Positions 8,214 through 17,288 are shown, numbered from the stretch's first letter. The stretch: 64,000 nt of DNA from Nocardia farcinica (GCF_001182745.1 NZ_LN868938.1:496001-560000); one strand, 5' to 3'. The notes: generated by a model not told the origin, from the letters alone. Translations and numbers: made by a program.

Positions 8214-9179
8214 ATGAGCCTGCCACCTGTTCTGCGCGACCGACTCCGCCTGCCGGTGATCGCGTCGCCGATGTTCATCGTCTCCAACCCCGATCTGGTG
8301 ATCGCGCAGTTCACGGCCGGGGTGATCGGCTCGTTTCCGTCCCTCAACGCCCGCCCGCAGTCTGAGCTGCGGGTGTGGCTGACCCGGATCACCGAGGCGC
8401 TGGCCGCCCACGACGCCGCCAACCCCGAGGCGCCGAGCGCGCCGTACGCGGTGAACCTCATCGTGCACAAGACCAACGAGCGCCTCGAAGAGGATCTGCG
8501 TGTGGTCGAGGAGTTCCGGGTGCCGGTGGTGATCACCTCGCTCGGTGCGCGCCCGGACGTCAACGAGCGCATCCACGCATACGGCGGTGTGGTGCTGCAC
8601 GACGTGATCCACAACGGTTTCGCCCGCAAGGCGATCGAGAAGGGCGCCGACGGTCTCATCGCGGTGGCCGCGGGCGCGGGCGGGCACGCGGGCACCCAGT
8701 CGCCGTTCGCGCTGATCCAGGAGATCCGCACCTGGTTCGACGGTCCGCTGGCGCTGTCCGGCTCGATCGCGCACGGGCGCTCGGTGCTGGCCGCGCAGGC
8801 CGCGGGCGCGGACTTCGCCTACATCGGCTCGGCGTTCATCGCCACCGAGGAGGCCAACGCGGCGCCCGAATACAAGCAGATGATCGTGGACTCCGGCGCC
8901 GCCGACATCGTCTACACCGATCGTTTCACCGGCGTGCACGGCAACTATCTGCGGCCGAGCATCGTCGCCGCCGGGCTGGACCCCGACCGGCTCGCCGAGA
9001 CGACGGCCGCCGCCATGGACTTCGGCGACGGCGAGGCGGTCGGCGCGAAGGCCTGGCGCGACATCTGGGGCGCGGGCCACGGCGTCGGCGCCGTCAGCGA
9101 GATCCGCCCGGCCGCGAAGGTCGTCGACCAGCTGGCCTCCGAGTACGCCGCGGCCCGCGAACGCCTGCTGGCGCTCTGA
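8214..9179 (+). CDS. Nitronate monooxygenase (2-nitropropane dioxygenase family)
   Basis: A 321-residue FMN-dependent TIM-barrel enzyme that oxidises alkyl nitronates to carbonyl compounds and nitrite. Seen: an N-terminal LPVIASPMFIVSNPDLV, the FMN/active-site segment AVAAGAGGHAGTQSPFAL with the expected histidine, and SGSIAHGRSVLAAQAAGADFAYIGSAF for phosphate binding. The ATG at 8214 follows GAGGAAA; a GTG one codon earlier is an alternative. It is a single-gene unit with a hairpin after it. Detoxification of propionate-3-nitronate is the known physiological role of related enzymes and is inferred here. Confidence 0.85.
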   Translation: MSLPPVLRDRLRLPVIASPMFIVSNPDLVIAQFTAGVIGSFPSLNARPQSELRVWLTRITEALAAHDAANPEAPSAPYAVNLIVHKTNERLEEDLRVVEEFRVPVVITSLGARPDVNERIHAYGGVVLHDVIHNGFARKAIEKGADGLIAVAAGAGGHAGTQSPFALIQEIRTWFDGPLALSGSIAHGRSVLAAQAAGADFAYIGSAFIATEEANAAPEYKQMIVDSGAADIVYTDRFTGVHGNYLRPSIVAAGLDPDRLAETTAAAMDFGDGEAVGAKAWRDIWGAGHGVGAVSEIRPAAKVVDQLASEYAAARERLLAL

Positions 9180-9199
9180 TCCGCCTCCCTCACCCCGGC

Positions 9200-9222
9200 G
9201 CGGCCCGCACCTGTGCGGCCGC
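9200..9222 (+). terminator. Hairpin after the nitronate monooxygenase gene
   Basis: GCGGCCCGCA and TGCGGCCGC form a near-perfect stem with one bulged base and a 4-base loop, 20 bases after the stop. There is no T tract. Confidence 0.5.
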
Positions 9223-9370
9223 GTCGCGGTGCCCGGCGACCGCACCCGAATGTGTCGCGATGCACGGGTGCGGGTCGTTCCGCACGTCTGCCTGCGCCGG
9301 AGCCGACGGACAGGCGTGCGGTGGCCGCTCCGCGGGGTTTGAGGGTGGGGTAGCCGGATAGCCCTCACGG

Positions 9371-10657
9371 GTGACGAAGAATGTGTTCGTACCCGCCCTG
9401 ACCGATCTGCAACGTGCCGAGATCGGCACCGTCGAGCTGCCCGAAGGACTCGCGCTGCACGGGCTGCTCGACTACGACACGCTGATCGCGGCACCGACCT
9501 TCGACTTCGACGACCTGCTCGACCGGTGCCGCGCCGAGCTGCGGGCCTTCGACGGCCCCGTGGACGCGATCATCGCGCACTGGGATTTCCCCACCAGTGT
9601 GCTGGTGCCCATCCTGGCCGCCGAGTACGACCTGCCCGCACCCAGCCTGGAGAGCGTGCTGCGCACCGAGCACAAGCTGTGGAGCCGGGTGCTGCAGCGC
9701 GAGGTCGTGCCCGACCACGTGCCCGCCTTCTGCGCCTTCGACCCGTTCGATCCCGAGGCGCTGGACCACATCGACCTGTCGTTCCCGTTCTGGGTGAAAC
9801 CGATCAAGTCGCATTCCTCGCAGCTGGGCTTCGAAGTGTCGAACGCCGAGGAGTTCGCCGCGGCGGTGGCGCAGATCCGGGCGGAGATCGGCCGCATCGC
9901 CGACCCCTTCGACCAGGCCCTCGCCCGCGTCGAGGTGCCCGAGCAGGTGCGGGTCGCCGGCGGCCGCACGTGCCTGGCCGAGCAGATCGTCACCGGTACC
10001 CAGGCCGCGCCGGAGGGCTCGATGTTCCGTGGCGACTACCGCGTGCACGGCGTGTTCGACATGCGCAAGGACGCGGCGGGCCACAGCTTCGACCACCTCG
10101 ACTACCCGGCGCGCACCGTGCCCGAGGACATCCAGCGGCAGATGATCGACGTCACCGAGCGTTACCTGCGCCACGTCGGCTACGACAACGGCTGCTTCAA
10201 CTCCGAGTTCATGTGGGACGCCGACACCGGCAAGCTGTGGCTGATCGAGGTGAACACCCGCATCTCCCAGTCGCACAGCGAACTGTTCGTCAAGGTCGAC
10301 GGCACCACCAACCACACCGTCGCGATCGACATCGCGCTGGGCCGCGAGCCGCGCATGCCGCACCGCAAGGGCGAGTTCGCCGTGGCAGCACAGTGTTTCG
10401 TGCCCCGGTACGAGGACGGGATCGTCACCCGGGTACCGGGCCCGGCCGAGATCGAGGCGCTGCGCGAGCGCTTCCCCGGGACCATCGTGCGGCTGGACGT
10501 GCAGGTCGGCGACCGGCTCTCCGATCTGCCCAACCAGGACGCCTACCGGTACAAGCTCGCCACCCTCTACCTCGGCGCCGGCGACGCCGACGACCTCGAG
10601 CGCCGCTACCGGGACTGCCTGGCCGCCTTGCCGTTCGAGTTCGAGGAGGTCGATTGA
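9371..10657 (+). CDS. ATP-grasp domain enzyme of unknown substrate
   Basis: A 428-residue ATP-grasp protein. An N-terminal domain (about 1-110, AIIAHWDFPTSVLVPILAAEY) is followed by the ATP-binding segment FPFWVKPIKSHSSQLGFEVS and, in the C-terminal part, the metal-binding motif WLIEVNTRISQSHSELF. The last region resembles carbamoyl-phosphate/biotin-carboxylase-like ligases that activate a carboxylate as acyl phosphate. The GTG start has only a weak ribosome-binding site. Its stop is directly followed by the GTG of a CocE-type hydrolase, so the two are coupled and may make and process one metabolite or peptide-like amide. No substrate can be assigned. Confidence 0.8.
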   Translation: MTKNVFVPALTDLQRAEIGTVELPEGLALHGLLDYDTLIAAPTFDFDDLLDRCRAELRAFDGPVDAIIAHWDFPTSVLVPILAAEYDLPAPSLESVLRTEHKLWSRVLQREVVPDHVPAFCAFDPFDPEALDHIDLSFPFWVKPIKSHSSQLGFEVSNAEEFAAAVAQIRAEIGRIADPFDQALARVEVPEQVRVAGGRTCLAEQIVTGTQAAPEGSMFRGDYRVHGVFDMRKDAAGHSFDHLDYPARTVPEDIQRQMIDVTERYLRHVGYDNGCFNSEFMWDADTGKLWLIEVNTRISQSHSELFVKVDGTTNHTVAIDIALGREPRMPHRKGEFAVAAQCFVPRYEDGIVTRVPGPAEIEALRERFPGTIVRLDVQVGDRLSDLPNQDAYRYKLATLYLGAGDADDLERRYRDCLAALPFEFEEVD

Positions 10658-12703
10658 GTGCGTATCGTCGAGAAGTTCCCCTACGAGGTTCTCGACACCG
10701 AGAACGTCTTCATACCCATGCGCGACGGCGCGCGGCTGGCCGCCCGGATCTGGCGGCCGGTGACCGACGAGCCGGTACCCGCCGTCTTCGAATACATCCC
10801 GTACCGCAAACGCGATCTCACCCGCGCCCGTGACGCGCTCAACCATCCGTACCTGGCCGGGCACGGTTACATCAGCGTCCGGGTGGATCTGCGCGGCAGC
10901 GGCGACTCCGACGGCGTGCTCACCGACGAGTACCTGCTCACCGAACACGACGACGCCTGTGACGTGATCGCGTGGCTGGCCGACCAGCCCTGGTGCGACG
11001 GCAACGTCGGGATGATGGGCATCTCCTGGGGCGGATTCAACAGCCTGCAGGTCGCCGCCCGGCGCCCGCCCGCACTGAAGGCGATCGTCAGCGCCTCGGC
11101 CACCGAGGACCTCTACGTCGACAACATGCACTACATGGGCGGCTGCCTGCTCTCGGACAACCTGTCCGAGGCCACGGTCATGTTCGCCTTCAACAGCCTG
11201 CCCCCGGACCCGGCCATCGTGGGGGACCGGTGGCGGGACATGTGGCGCGAACGGCTCGCGGGCAGCGGGCTGTGGATCGAGCAGTGGCTCGAGCACCAGC
11301 ACCGTGACGAGTACTGGAAACGCGCCTCGGTGAACGAGGACTACCGCGCCGTCGACTGCCCGGTGCTCGCGGTCGGCGGCTGGGCCGACGGCTACACCAA
11401 CGCCATCTTCCGCCTGCTCGAGCACCTGGACGTGCCGCGCCGCGGGCTGATCGGGCCGTGGGGACACAAGTACCCGCACCTGGGCGTGCCCGGCCCGGCG
11501 ATCGGGTTCCTGCAGGAACTGGTGCGGTGGTGGGACCACTGGCTCAAGGGCCGCGACACCGGCGTCATGGACGAGCCGATGCTGCGGGCCTGGATGCAGG
11601 ACAGCATCTCCCCGCAACCGTCCTACGCCGACCGCCCCGGCCGCTGGGTGGGCGAGCCGTCCTGGCCCTCTCCGAACATCGTGCCGCGCGAATTCACACT
11701 CACCCGTTACGGATTGGCCGAGGACGCCGGTGACGTGCCCGCCCGCACCATGCGGGTGCAGTCGCCGCTGAGCGTCGGCATGTTCGCGGGCAAGTGGGCC
11801 TCCTACGCCGCGACCCCCGACCTGCCGTCGGACCAGCGCGAGGAGGACGGCGGTTCGCTGGTCTACGAGACCGAGGAACTCACCGAGACCTTCGAGGTGC
11901 TCGGCCAGCCGGAGCTGGCCCTCACCGTCGCCGCCGACCGGCCCAACGCGATGGTGGCCGCGCGGCTGTCCGACGTCGCCCCCAACGGTGAGGCGACCCG
12001 CGTCACCTACGGCCTGCTCAACCTCACCCACCGCGACGGCAGCGGCGAGCCGCGCCCCCTCGAGCCCGGCCGCACCTATCGGGTCCGCTTGGCGCTCAAC
12101 GGCATGGCGCACTCGTTCCCACCGGGCCACCGCATCCGGCTGTCGATCTCCTCCTCGTACTGGCCGCTGGCCTGGCCCTCGCCGGAACCGGTGATGCTCA
12201 CCGTCACCACCGGCGAATCCCTGCTCACGCTGCCGCAGCGGCCCCGGCGCGCCGAGGACGAGCGCCTGCGCCCGTTCGACGACCCCGAAGCCGCCCCGCC
12301 CGCCCCGGCCACGAACATCGAACGGGGCACACACCATTGGAAGGTCGAGCGCGACCTCGCCACCGGCGTCTCCACCCTCGAGATCGAGAACGACCAGGGC
12401 CTCATCCGGCTCGACGACACCGGCACCCTGGTGCGCCGCGCCACCACCGAGTGGTTCAGTTTCCGCGGCAACGACCCCACCTCGGTGCGCGGCGAAACCC
12501 GCACGGTCCGCGCTTTCGCCCGCGACAACTGGCGCACCGAGATCACCACGCACACCGTGTTGCGCTGCACGCCGCAGGATTTCGTGCTGGACGCCCGGCT
12601 GGACGCCTACGAACTCGGCGATCCGTCCGACGATCCACGGCCGGTGGCCACCCGGGTGTACTCGCAGAACTGGCATCGGCGGATTCCGCGCGATCTGGTG
12701 TGA
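10658..12703 (+). CDS. CocE/NonD-type alpha/beta hydrolase (peptidase S15 family)
   Basis: A 681-residue hydrolase. The N-terminal alpha/beta fold carries VFIPMRDGARLAARIWRP, VRVDLRGSGDSDG and the nucleophile elbow GISWGG with Ser123. A jelly-roll C-terminal domain follows (LVYETEELTETFEVLGQPEL, then AHSFPPGHRIRLSISSSYWP). This matches X-prolyl dipeptidyl aminopeptidase and cocaine-esterase relatives, which hydrolyse amide or ester bonds. No signal peptide is visible, so it is probably cytoplasmic. The GTG start immediately follows the ATP-grasp stop. The C-terminal tail of about 130 residues after the jelly-roll is longer than in typical CocE enzymes. Confidence 0.85.
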   Translation: MRIVEKFPYEVLDTENVFIPMRDGARLAARIWRPVTDEPVPAVFEYIPYRKRDLTRARDALNHPYLAGHGYISVRVDLRGSGDSDGVLTDEYLLTEHDDACDVIAWLADQPWCDGNVGMMGISWGGFNSLQVAARRPPALKAIVSASATEDLYVDNMHYMGGCLLSDNLSEATVMFAFNSLPPDPAIVGDRWRDMWRERLAGSGLWIEQWLEHQHRDEYWKRASVNEDYRAVDCPVLAVGGWADGYTNAIFRLLEHLDVPRRGLIGPWGHKYPHLGVPGPAIGFLQELVRWWDHWLKGRDTGVMDEPMLRAWMQDSISPQPSYADRPGRWVGEPSWPSPNIVPREFTLTRYGLAEDAGDVPARTMRVQSPLSVGMFAGKWASYAATPDLPSDQREEDGGSLVYETEELTETFEVLGQPELALTVAADRPNAMVAARLSDVAPNGEATRVTYGLLNLTHRDGSGEPRPLEPGRTYRVRLALNGMAHSFPPGHRIRLSISSSYWPLAWPSPEPVMLTVTTGESLLTLPQRPRRAEDERLRPFDDPEAAPPAPATNIERGTHHWKVERDLATGVSTLEIENDQGLIRLDDTGTLVRRATTEWFSFRGNDPTSVRGETRTVRAFARDNWRTEITTHTVLRCTPQDFVLDARLDAYELGDPSDDPRPVATRVYSQNWHRRIPRDLV

Positions 12704-12728
12704 CCCCGGCGGTCGGCGCGACCTCGGC

Positions 12729-14300
12729 TCACCGCCACTCGCGCAGCTCCAGGTCCACGATCACCGGGTGCATCAGCGTCGAGACCGGTGCGCCGGGATC
12801 GCGCCGGTCCGGGGCGAACACCGCTGCCGCGCGCAGGCTTTCGGCATCGATCGAGCGCGGGGGAGCGGGCGGGTCGAGGCGCAGCACCGGCTCGACGTCC
12901 CGGGTGGCCAGCACGAACCCCCAGTCGCCGAAGCTGGGGACATCCACGTGGTAGGGCAGTACCCGCAAGCCACCGGCGCGGATCGTCGCGGCGATGCACC
13001 AGAAGGAGCGGGGCGCGAAGAACGGCGACCCCGACTGCACCGCGACGGTGCCGCCGGGGGCGAGCACCTGCGCCACCATCGCGTAGAACTCCTTGGTGTA
13101 GAGCTTGGCGATGGAGGTCTGGTCCGGATCGGGCAGGTCAACGATGATCGCGTCGAACCGGCCGGATTGCCCGCGCAGCCAGGCGAAGGCGTCCTCGTTG
13201 ATCACCCGCACCCGCGGATCGTCGAAGGCGTGCCGGTTCAGCGCCAGCAGCCGCGGCTCGGTGCGGGCCAGGTGGATCATCCCCGGATCGAGTTCCACCA
13301 GTGTCACCTCCGCCACGTCGGGGTAGCGCAGGATCTCCCGCAACGCCAGCCCGTCGCCGCCGCCGAGCACCAGCACTCGCGCGCGCGGACCCGCCAGCAC
13401 CGGATGCACCAGGGCCTCGTGGTAGCGGTATTCGTCCACCGAGGAGAACTGCAGGTCCCCGTTGAGGTAGAGCCGCACGTCGGGGGTGGCGAACGGGGAC
13501 AGCGATTCGGTGAGCACGATGCTCTGATACCGGGTCTGCTCGTGGCGCACGATCGGATGCGCGAACAGGGCCTGCTGCGCGGTGGCCTCGAACCGGTCCG
13601 CGTAGACGTAGCTGCCGCCGAGCACGAGCGCGACCAGCGCGGTGAGGGCGGTGAACAGCAGCCGGGCCGGGCGGGTCAACCGATCGCGGTACAGGACGAA
13701 CACCAGGGCCAGTCCGGCGGCGGCGTTCAGCACCCCGACCAGCAGGCTCCCGCGGATCTGACCGAACACCGGCAGCAGCAGGAAGGGGAACGCCAGCCCG
13801 CCCAGCAGGGCACCGACATAATCCGCGGCGAACAGGTCGGCCACCGCGGCGCCCGGTGCCTGGCGGCGGATCCGCTGCAACAGCTCCATCAGCAGCGGGA
13901 TCTCGGCGCCCACCAGCATCCCGATGACGCTCGCCGCCGCGATCAGCGCGGTGGTGTAGAGGTTGAGCCAGGCGTAGGCGGCGTACAACAGCAGGACCGA
14001 CAGCCCGCCCAGCAGCGCCAGCGCCAACTCCACCGCCACGAACGCCGCCGCGGCGTGCCCGCGCAGCGGTTTGGCGATCAGCGCGCCGATCCCCATCGCG
14101 AAGACCATGACGCTCAACGTGATCGAGGCCTGTGCGGCGGTGTCGCCGAGCAGATAGCTGCCCAGCGTCACCAACGACAGCTCGTACACCAGCCCGCAGG
14201 CCGCGCACACGAACGCGGTGAGCAGCAACGCGATCCGCGCCGTCCTGGCCCGGACCGGCGACGGCGCGACCGGGTTCCGGGTACGGGTGCCCGCGCGCAC
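12729..14300 (-). CDS. Membrane-fused spermidine synthase-like protein
   Basis: A 523-residue protein with about seven N-terminal membrane segments (residues 20-220, beginning ARIALLLTAFVCAACGLVYELSLVTLG) joined to a soluble spermidine-synthase-like methyltransferase fold. The fold shows SSVDEYRYHEALVHPVL, motif I VLVLGGGDGLALREILRY, VELDPGMIHLAR and IIVDLPDPDQ. Classical enzymes transfer aminopropyl groups; the substrate of this fused class is not established to my knowledge. I place the start at the GTG at 14300, which overlaps the DUF350 stop (TAGTG). A GTG at 14255 is possible. It is the last gene of a DUF4247-DUF350-synthase cassette. Confidence 0.85.
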   Translation of the reverse strand: MRAGTRTRNPVAPSPVRARTARIALLLTAFVCAACGLVYELSLVTLGSYLLGDTAAQASITLSVMVFAMGIGALIAKPLRGHAAAAFVAVELALALLGGLSVLLLYAAYAWLNLYTTALIAAASVIGMLVGAEIPLLMELLQRIRRQAPGAAVADLFAADYVGALLGGLAFPFLLLPVFGQIRGSLLVGVLNAAAGLALVFVLYRDRLTRPARLLFTALTALVALVLGGSYVYADRFEATAQQALFAHPIVRHEQTRYQSIVLTESLSPFATPDVRLYLNGDLQFSSVDEYRYHEALVHPVLAGPRARVLVLGGGDGLALREILRYPDVAEVTLVELDPGMIHLARTEPRLLALNRHAFDDPRVRVINEDAFAWLRGQSGRFDAIIVDLPDPDQTSIAKLYTKEFYAMVAQVLAPGGTVAVQSGSPFFAPRSFWCIAATIRAGGLRVLPYHVDVPSFGDWGFVLATRDVEPVLRLDPPAPPRSIDAESLRAAAVFAPDRRDPGAPVSTLMHPVIVDLELREWR

Positions 14301-14725
14301 TAGGACAGGCCGGCGGCCACCACGAGGGAGACCGCCACGTGCAGTGAGGCCGTCACCCAGACGGCCGGGTGGAGAGCCTGCTCGGCGACCACCTCGCGGA
14401 ACTTGCCGGGTGTCAGCAGATCCAGCAGCACGAAGGACACCGCCATCGCGGCCAGTCCGATCACCCCGTACACGGCGCAGGCCAGCAGCCCTTCCCCCAG
14501 CGCGCCGTGCGAGGTCCAGATGGCCATCGCCACGATCACGCCGACGCCGAACAGATTCGAGGCGACCAGCACCGCGGCGTTGCGATTGCGCTCCACCCAG
14601 ATCTGGGCGCGTAGATTGCCCGGCGTGAGCGCGTCCACCAGCACGAAGCCGAGCACCATGAGTACCAGGCCGACACCGGTGTAGGCCAGCGCGGCGCCCG
14701 CCTCGGCCGCGAGATCTGCGAGCAT
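14300..14725 (-). CDS. DUF350 family four-helix membrane protein
   Basis: A 141-residue integral membrane protein made of two related halves, each with a pair of hydrophobic helices. Within the halves, VLVDALTPGNLRAQIW and VLLDLLTPGKFREVV are clear internal repeats and the hallmark of DUF350. The function of the family is unknown. It frequently occurs with spermidine-synthase-like and glutathionylspermidine-synthase-like ATP-grasp genes, from memory of published gene-neighbourhood surveys. Here it overlaps the synthase-like gene downstream and follows the DUF4247 lipoprotein gene by 21 bases, so the three probably act together at the membrane. Confidence 0.85.
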   Translation of the reverse strand: MLADLAAEAGAALAYTGVGLVLMVLGFVLVDALTPGNLRAQIWVERNRNAAVLVASNLFGVGVIVAMAIWTSHGALGEGLLACAVYGVIGLAAMAVSFVLLDLLTPGKFREVVAEQALHPAVWVTASLHVAVSLVVAAGLS

Positions 14726-14746
14726 GTCTGTTTCCGTCCTTCTCCG

Positions 14747-15166
14747 CTATTTGCCGCTGCTGCTGCGGTATTCGCTGCCCGGCGGCTGACTGGGCCACCC
14801 GAAACCCGAGACCGTCGAGTGGTGGCGCTGATACCCGTTGCGGTACTGATCGACCAGGATCAGCGCCCCGGCGCCGTGCGGAGCGACGGTGATGATGTCG
14901 TCGCGGTACTGCAGGTAGGTGCGCTCGCCCAGCGTGCGGTTGTCCAGCGGCCGGGCCGCGGCCGTGATCGCGCCGACCGCGGCGGCCGGCGCGAGGGCCG
15001 CGGTGTAGGCGCGCCCGTCGTTGGCCTGGTCGAGCGAACTCGCGCGCGTGTACTTCGCGGCGATGTAGTCGCGGGCGCTCTCGATGTCGTCACCGCAGGC
15101 GGTGAGCGAGAACAGCAGCGCGATCACGGCGATCACGCCCGCGGCTGTCCTGCCGAGGCGGTGCAT
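14747..15166 (-). CDS. DUF4247 family lipoprotein
   Basis: A 139-residue secreted protein with a lipoprotein signal peptide: a positively charged start, a hydrophobic core (AAGVIAVIALLFSLTA) and a lipobox SLTAC ending at about Cys24. The mature part carries ARDYIAAKYTRAS and ERTYLQYRDDIITVAPHGAGALILVD, which I associate with DUF4247. It should be anchored to the outer face of the cytoplasmic membrane. It is first in the cassette with DUF350 and the spermidine-synthase-like membrane protein, and has no known activity. Confidence 0.8.
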   Translation of the reverse strand: MHRLGRTAAGVIAVIALLFSLTACGDDIESARDYIAAKYTRASSLDQANDGRAYTAALAPAAAVGAITAAARPLDNRTLGERTYLQYRDDIITVAPHGAGALILVDQYRNGYQRHHSTVSGFGWPSQPPGSEYRSSSGK

Positions 15167-15252
15167 GCGTCCCCCCGTCGAGCGCCGGGCCCGTGGCCCG
15201 GTAGGTGAAGCCGAGTTCCCTCCTGAACTCGATCACGCACTGTAGCAGGGGA

Positions 15253-16179
15253 TCAGGCGCCCTTGCGGGCGGCGGTCTTCTTCGCCGCCTTCTTCGCCGC
15301 GGGCTTCTCGGCGGTCTTCTTCGCCGCCGCCTTGGTGGTCTTCTTCGCGGGCGCCTTGGCCGTCTTCTTCGCGGTGCCACCGGAACCGGCGGCGCGCCTG
15401 CCGCTGGCCTCCAGGCTGCGCTGCAACGCGGCGACCAGATCGACCACCTCGGCATCCATCTCGGCGGGCGCGGGCTCGGCGCGTTCGGGCACCTTGCCGC
15501 CGCGCTCGATCGCCTCGTCGAGCATCTTCTTCAGCTCCACCTGGTACTCGTCGGTGAACTGCGAGGGATCGAAGTCGTCGGACATGCTCTCCACGAGCGT
15601 CTCGGCCATCTTGATCTCCTGCGGCCGCGGCTCGGCGGCATCGCGCACCGAGTCGAACTCGATCGCGCGCACCTCGTCCGGCCACAGCAGCGTCTGCAAC
15701 ACCAGCATTCCGTCGCGTACCCGCAGCGCGGCCAGCCGCGTCTTCTGCCGCAGCGTGAAATGCACCAGCGCGGTGCGGTCGATGCGCTCGAGCGTCTTGG
15801 CCAGCAGCACGTAGGCCTTGGGGGTGTTGGAGTCGGGCTCGAGGTAGTAGCTCTTGTCGAACAGGATCGGGTCGATCTGCTCCGACGGCACGAACTGCAG
15901 GACCGGGATCTCGTGCTTCTCCGCGGCGGGCAGGCGGGCGAAGTCCTCGTCGGAGAGGATGACGGTCTCGCCCTCGGGTGACTCGTAGGCCTTGGCGATG
16001 TCCACGTAGTCGACCGGTTTGCCGTCGATCTGGCACACGCGCTGGTATTTGATCCGGCCGCCGTCCTTGGCGTGCACCTGGTGGAACTTGATGTCGTGGT
16101 CCTCGGTGGCGGTGTAGACCTTCACCGGAACGTTGACCAGCCCGAACGCAATCGAGCCCTTCCAGATAGCTCGTGCCAT
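15253..16179 (-). CDS. ku: Ku protein for non-homologous end joining
   Basis: A 308-residue bacterial Ku, which binds broken DNA ends as a homodimer and recruits ligase D. Seen: MARAIWKGSIAFGLVNVPVK at the start, KDGGRIKYQRVC, then AYVLLAKTLERIDRTALV and the C-terminal helices. A lysine/alanine tail of about 45 residues (repeats such as KKTAKAPAKKTTKAAAKKT) is typical of actinobacterial Ku with an extended basic C-terminus. The ATG shares its A with the TGA of the lycopene cyclase gene, with GGAG just upstream, so it appears translationally coupled to that unrelated enzyme. No ligD is visible in the window. Confidence 0.95.
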   Translation of the reverse strand: MARAIWKGSIAFGLVNVPVKVYTATEDHDIKFHQVHAKDGGRIKYQRVCQIDGKPVDYVDIAKAYESPEGETVILSDEDFARLPAAEKHEIPVLQFVPSEQIDPILFDKSYYLEPDSNTPKAYVLLAKTLERIDRTALVHFTLRQKTRLAALRVRDGMLVLQTLLWPDEVRAIEFDSVRDAAEPRPQEIKMAETLVESMSDDFDPSQFTDEYQVELKKMLDEAIERGGKVPERAEPAPAEMDAEVVDLVAALQRSLEASGRRAAGSGGTAKKTAKAPAKKTTKAAAKKTAEKPAAKKAAKKTAARKGA

Positions 16180-17288
16180 CACTCCATCATGGCCGAACCG
16201 GTCGGCATCTGCGACCGAAACGGGAAGCCGCAGGTCGCAGCGGCGATTCGAGTGCGGAGGCGGGGTGGCAACGCGGTGAACAGCGTCCGCATCGCGGCCG
16301 CGGTGCCCACCGGATCGGTACGGCCGGACAGATAGGCGCGCTGATGCGGGGCGGGCAGCTCGAAGAAGGTGTCGAAGAAGACCGGCAGTTCCGCGGGCGG
16401 CAGGGCGAGCAGCGCGCGCAGTCCGGCGGCGCGCAACAGGTGGGTGGCCCTGGCCCGCGCGAGTCCGGTGGGGGCACCGGCGGCCCAGTCGTCGGCGGCG
16501 CCCAGCGCGGCCGCGACGCTGTAGCCGGTGGCCGGATGCGTGAAACCACCGGCGGCGCCGAACCGCCGTCGCCCCGGCCGGGCGCCCTGCACCGGGAACC
16601 GCACCCGTTCGACCGGCTCGCCGCCGTCGAGGTCGATGCCGCGCGCCGCCAGCCGGTGGTGCAGTCGCCGCCGCAGCTCGGCAGGCTCGAGGGCGGGGCG
16701 ACCGGCCAGGCAGGTCTCCTCCAGCAGTATCGCGTCGGCGCCGAGCGGCACCGCGTAGAGGAACGAGCGGGGCGCCCCGGGCTCGGCGCCGTTGTCGTCG
16801 CGCCAGTCCATGAACATCGGCTCCACGCGATCGGCGCGGTCCCCGGCCACGACGACGCCGTAGGCGGTCTGCTCGGCCCGGCGTGGGGAGCGGGACAGCC
16901 CGCGCGCATCCACCACCCGGTCCGCGCGCAGCACCCGCCCGTCGGCCAGCGTCACCGAGCGCCGGGTCAGCCCCGCGGCGCGGCCGGTCACCACCTCCGC
17001 GCCGTCGGCGGTCAGCGCGTCCTGCAACAGCCCCGTGTCGAGCACCGCGTAGTCCCGGTCCAGGACGTGCCGCCGCGACCCCCAGGCCACCGGCTGCGTC
17101 ATCCGTGCCCGCACCACGGCGCGATCCAGCCAGTCCGGCAGCTCATCGGCCCACACCCCGTAGGTGGCCGACCACCGCCGCCGCGGCGCCGGGTCCACCA
17201 CCGCCACCCGCAGTCCCCGGCGCAGGCAGCGGTGCGCGAGCGCCCGGCCCGCCGGGCCCAGTCCGCAGACGACGATGTCGAACGTCAT
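16179..17288 (-). CDS. Lycopene cyclase
   Basis: A 369-residue flavoprotein-fold enzyme of the CrtY/CrtL lycopene cyclase family, which closes beta-ionone rings on lycopene in carotenoid synthesis. Seen: the dinucleotide-binding start VVCGLGPAGRALAHRC, DRVVDARGLSR, PMFMDWRDDNG, the SFLYAVPLGADAILLEETCLAGRP block and FGAAGGFTHPATGYSVA. These are the conserved cyclase segments. I chose the ATG at 17288, because the 11 upstream codons do not look coding. No other carotenoid gene is adjacent. Its stop codon overlaps the ku start. Confidence 0.88.
   Translation of the reverse strand: MTFDIVVCGLGPAGRALAHRCLRRGLRVAVVDPAPRRRWSATYGVWADELPDWLDRAVVRARMTQPVAWGSRRHVLDRDYAVLDTGLLQDALTADGAEVVTGRAAGLTRRSVTLADGRVLRADRVVDARGLSRSPRRAEQTAYGVVVAGDRADRVEPMFMDWRDDNGAEPGAPRSFLYAVPLGADAILLEETCLAGRPALEPAELRRRLHHRLAARGIDLDGGEPVERVRFPVQGARPGRRRFGAAGGFTHPATGYSVAAALGAADDWAAGAPTGLARARATHLLRAAGLRALLALPPAELPVFFDTFFELPAPHQRAYLSGRTDPVGTAAAMRTLFTALPPRLRTRIAAATCGFPFRSQMPTGSAMME

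Noticed and set aside
9365..12676. 1103-codon open frame on the minus strand
   Set aside because: It is antisense to the ATP-grasp and CocE-type genes, whose protein signatures are unambiguous; its translation is Gly/Val/Arg-rich low-complexity typical of GC-rich shadow frames.
12768..14303. 511-codon open frame on the plus strand
   Set aside because: Antisense to the spermidine-synthase-like gene, which has clear motifs I and membrane helices.
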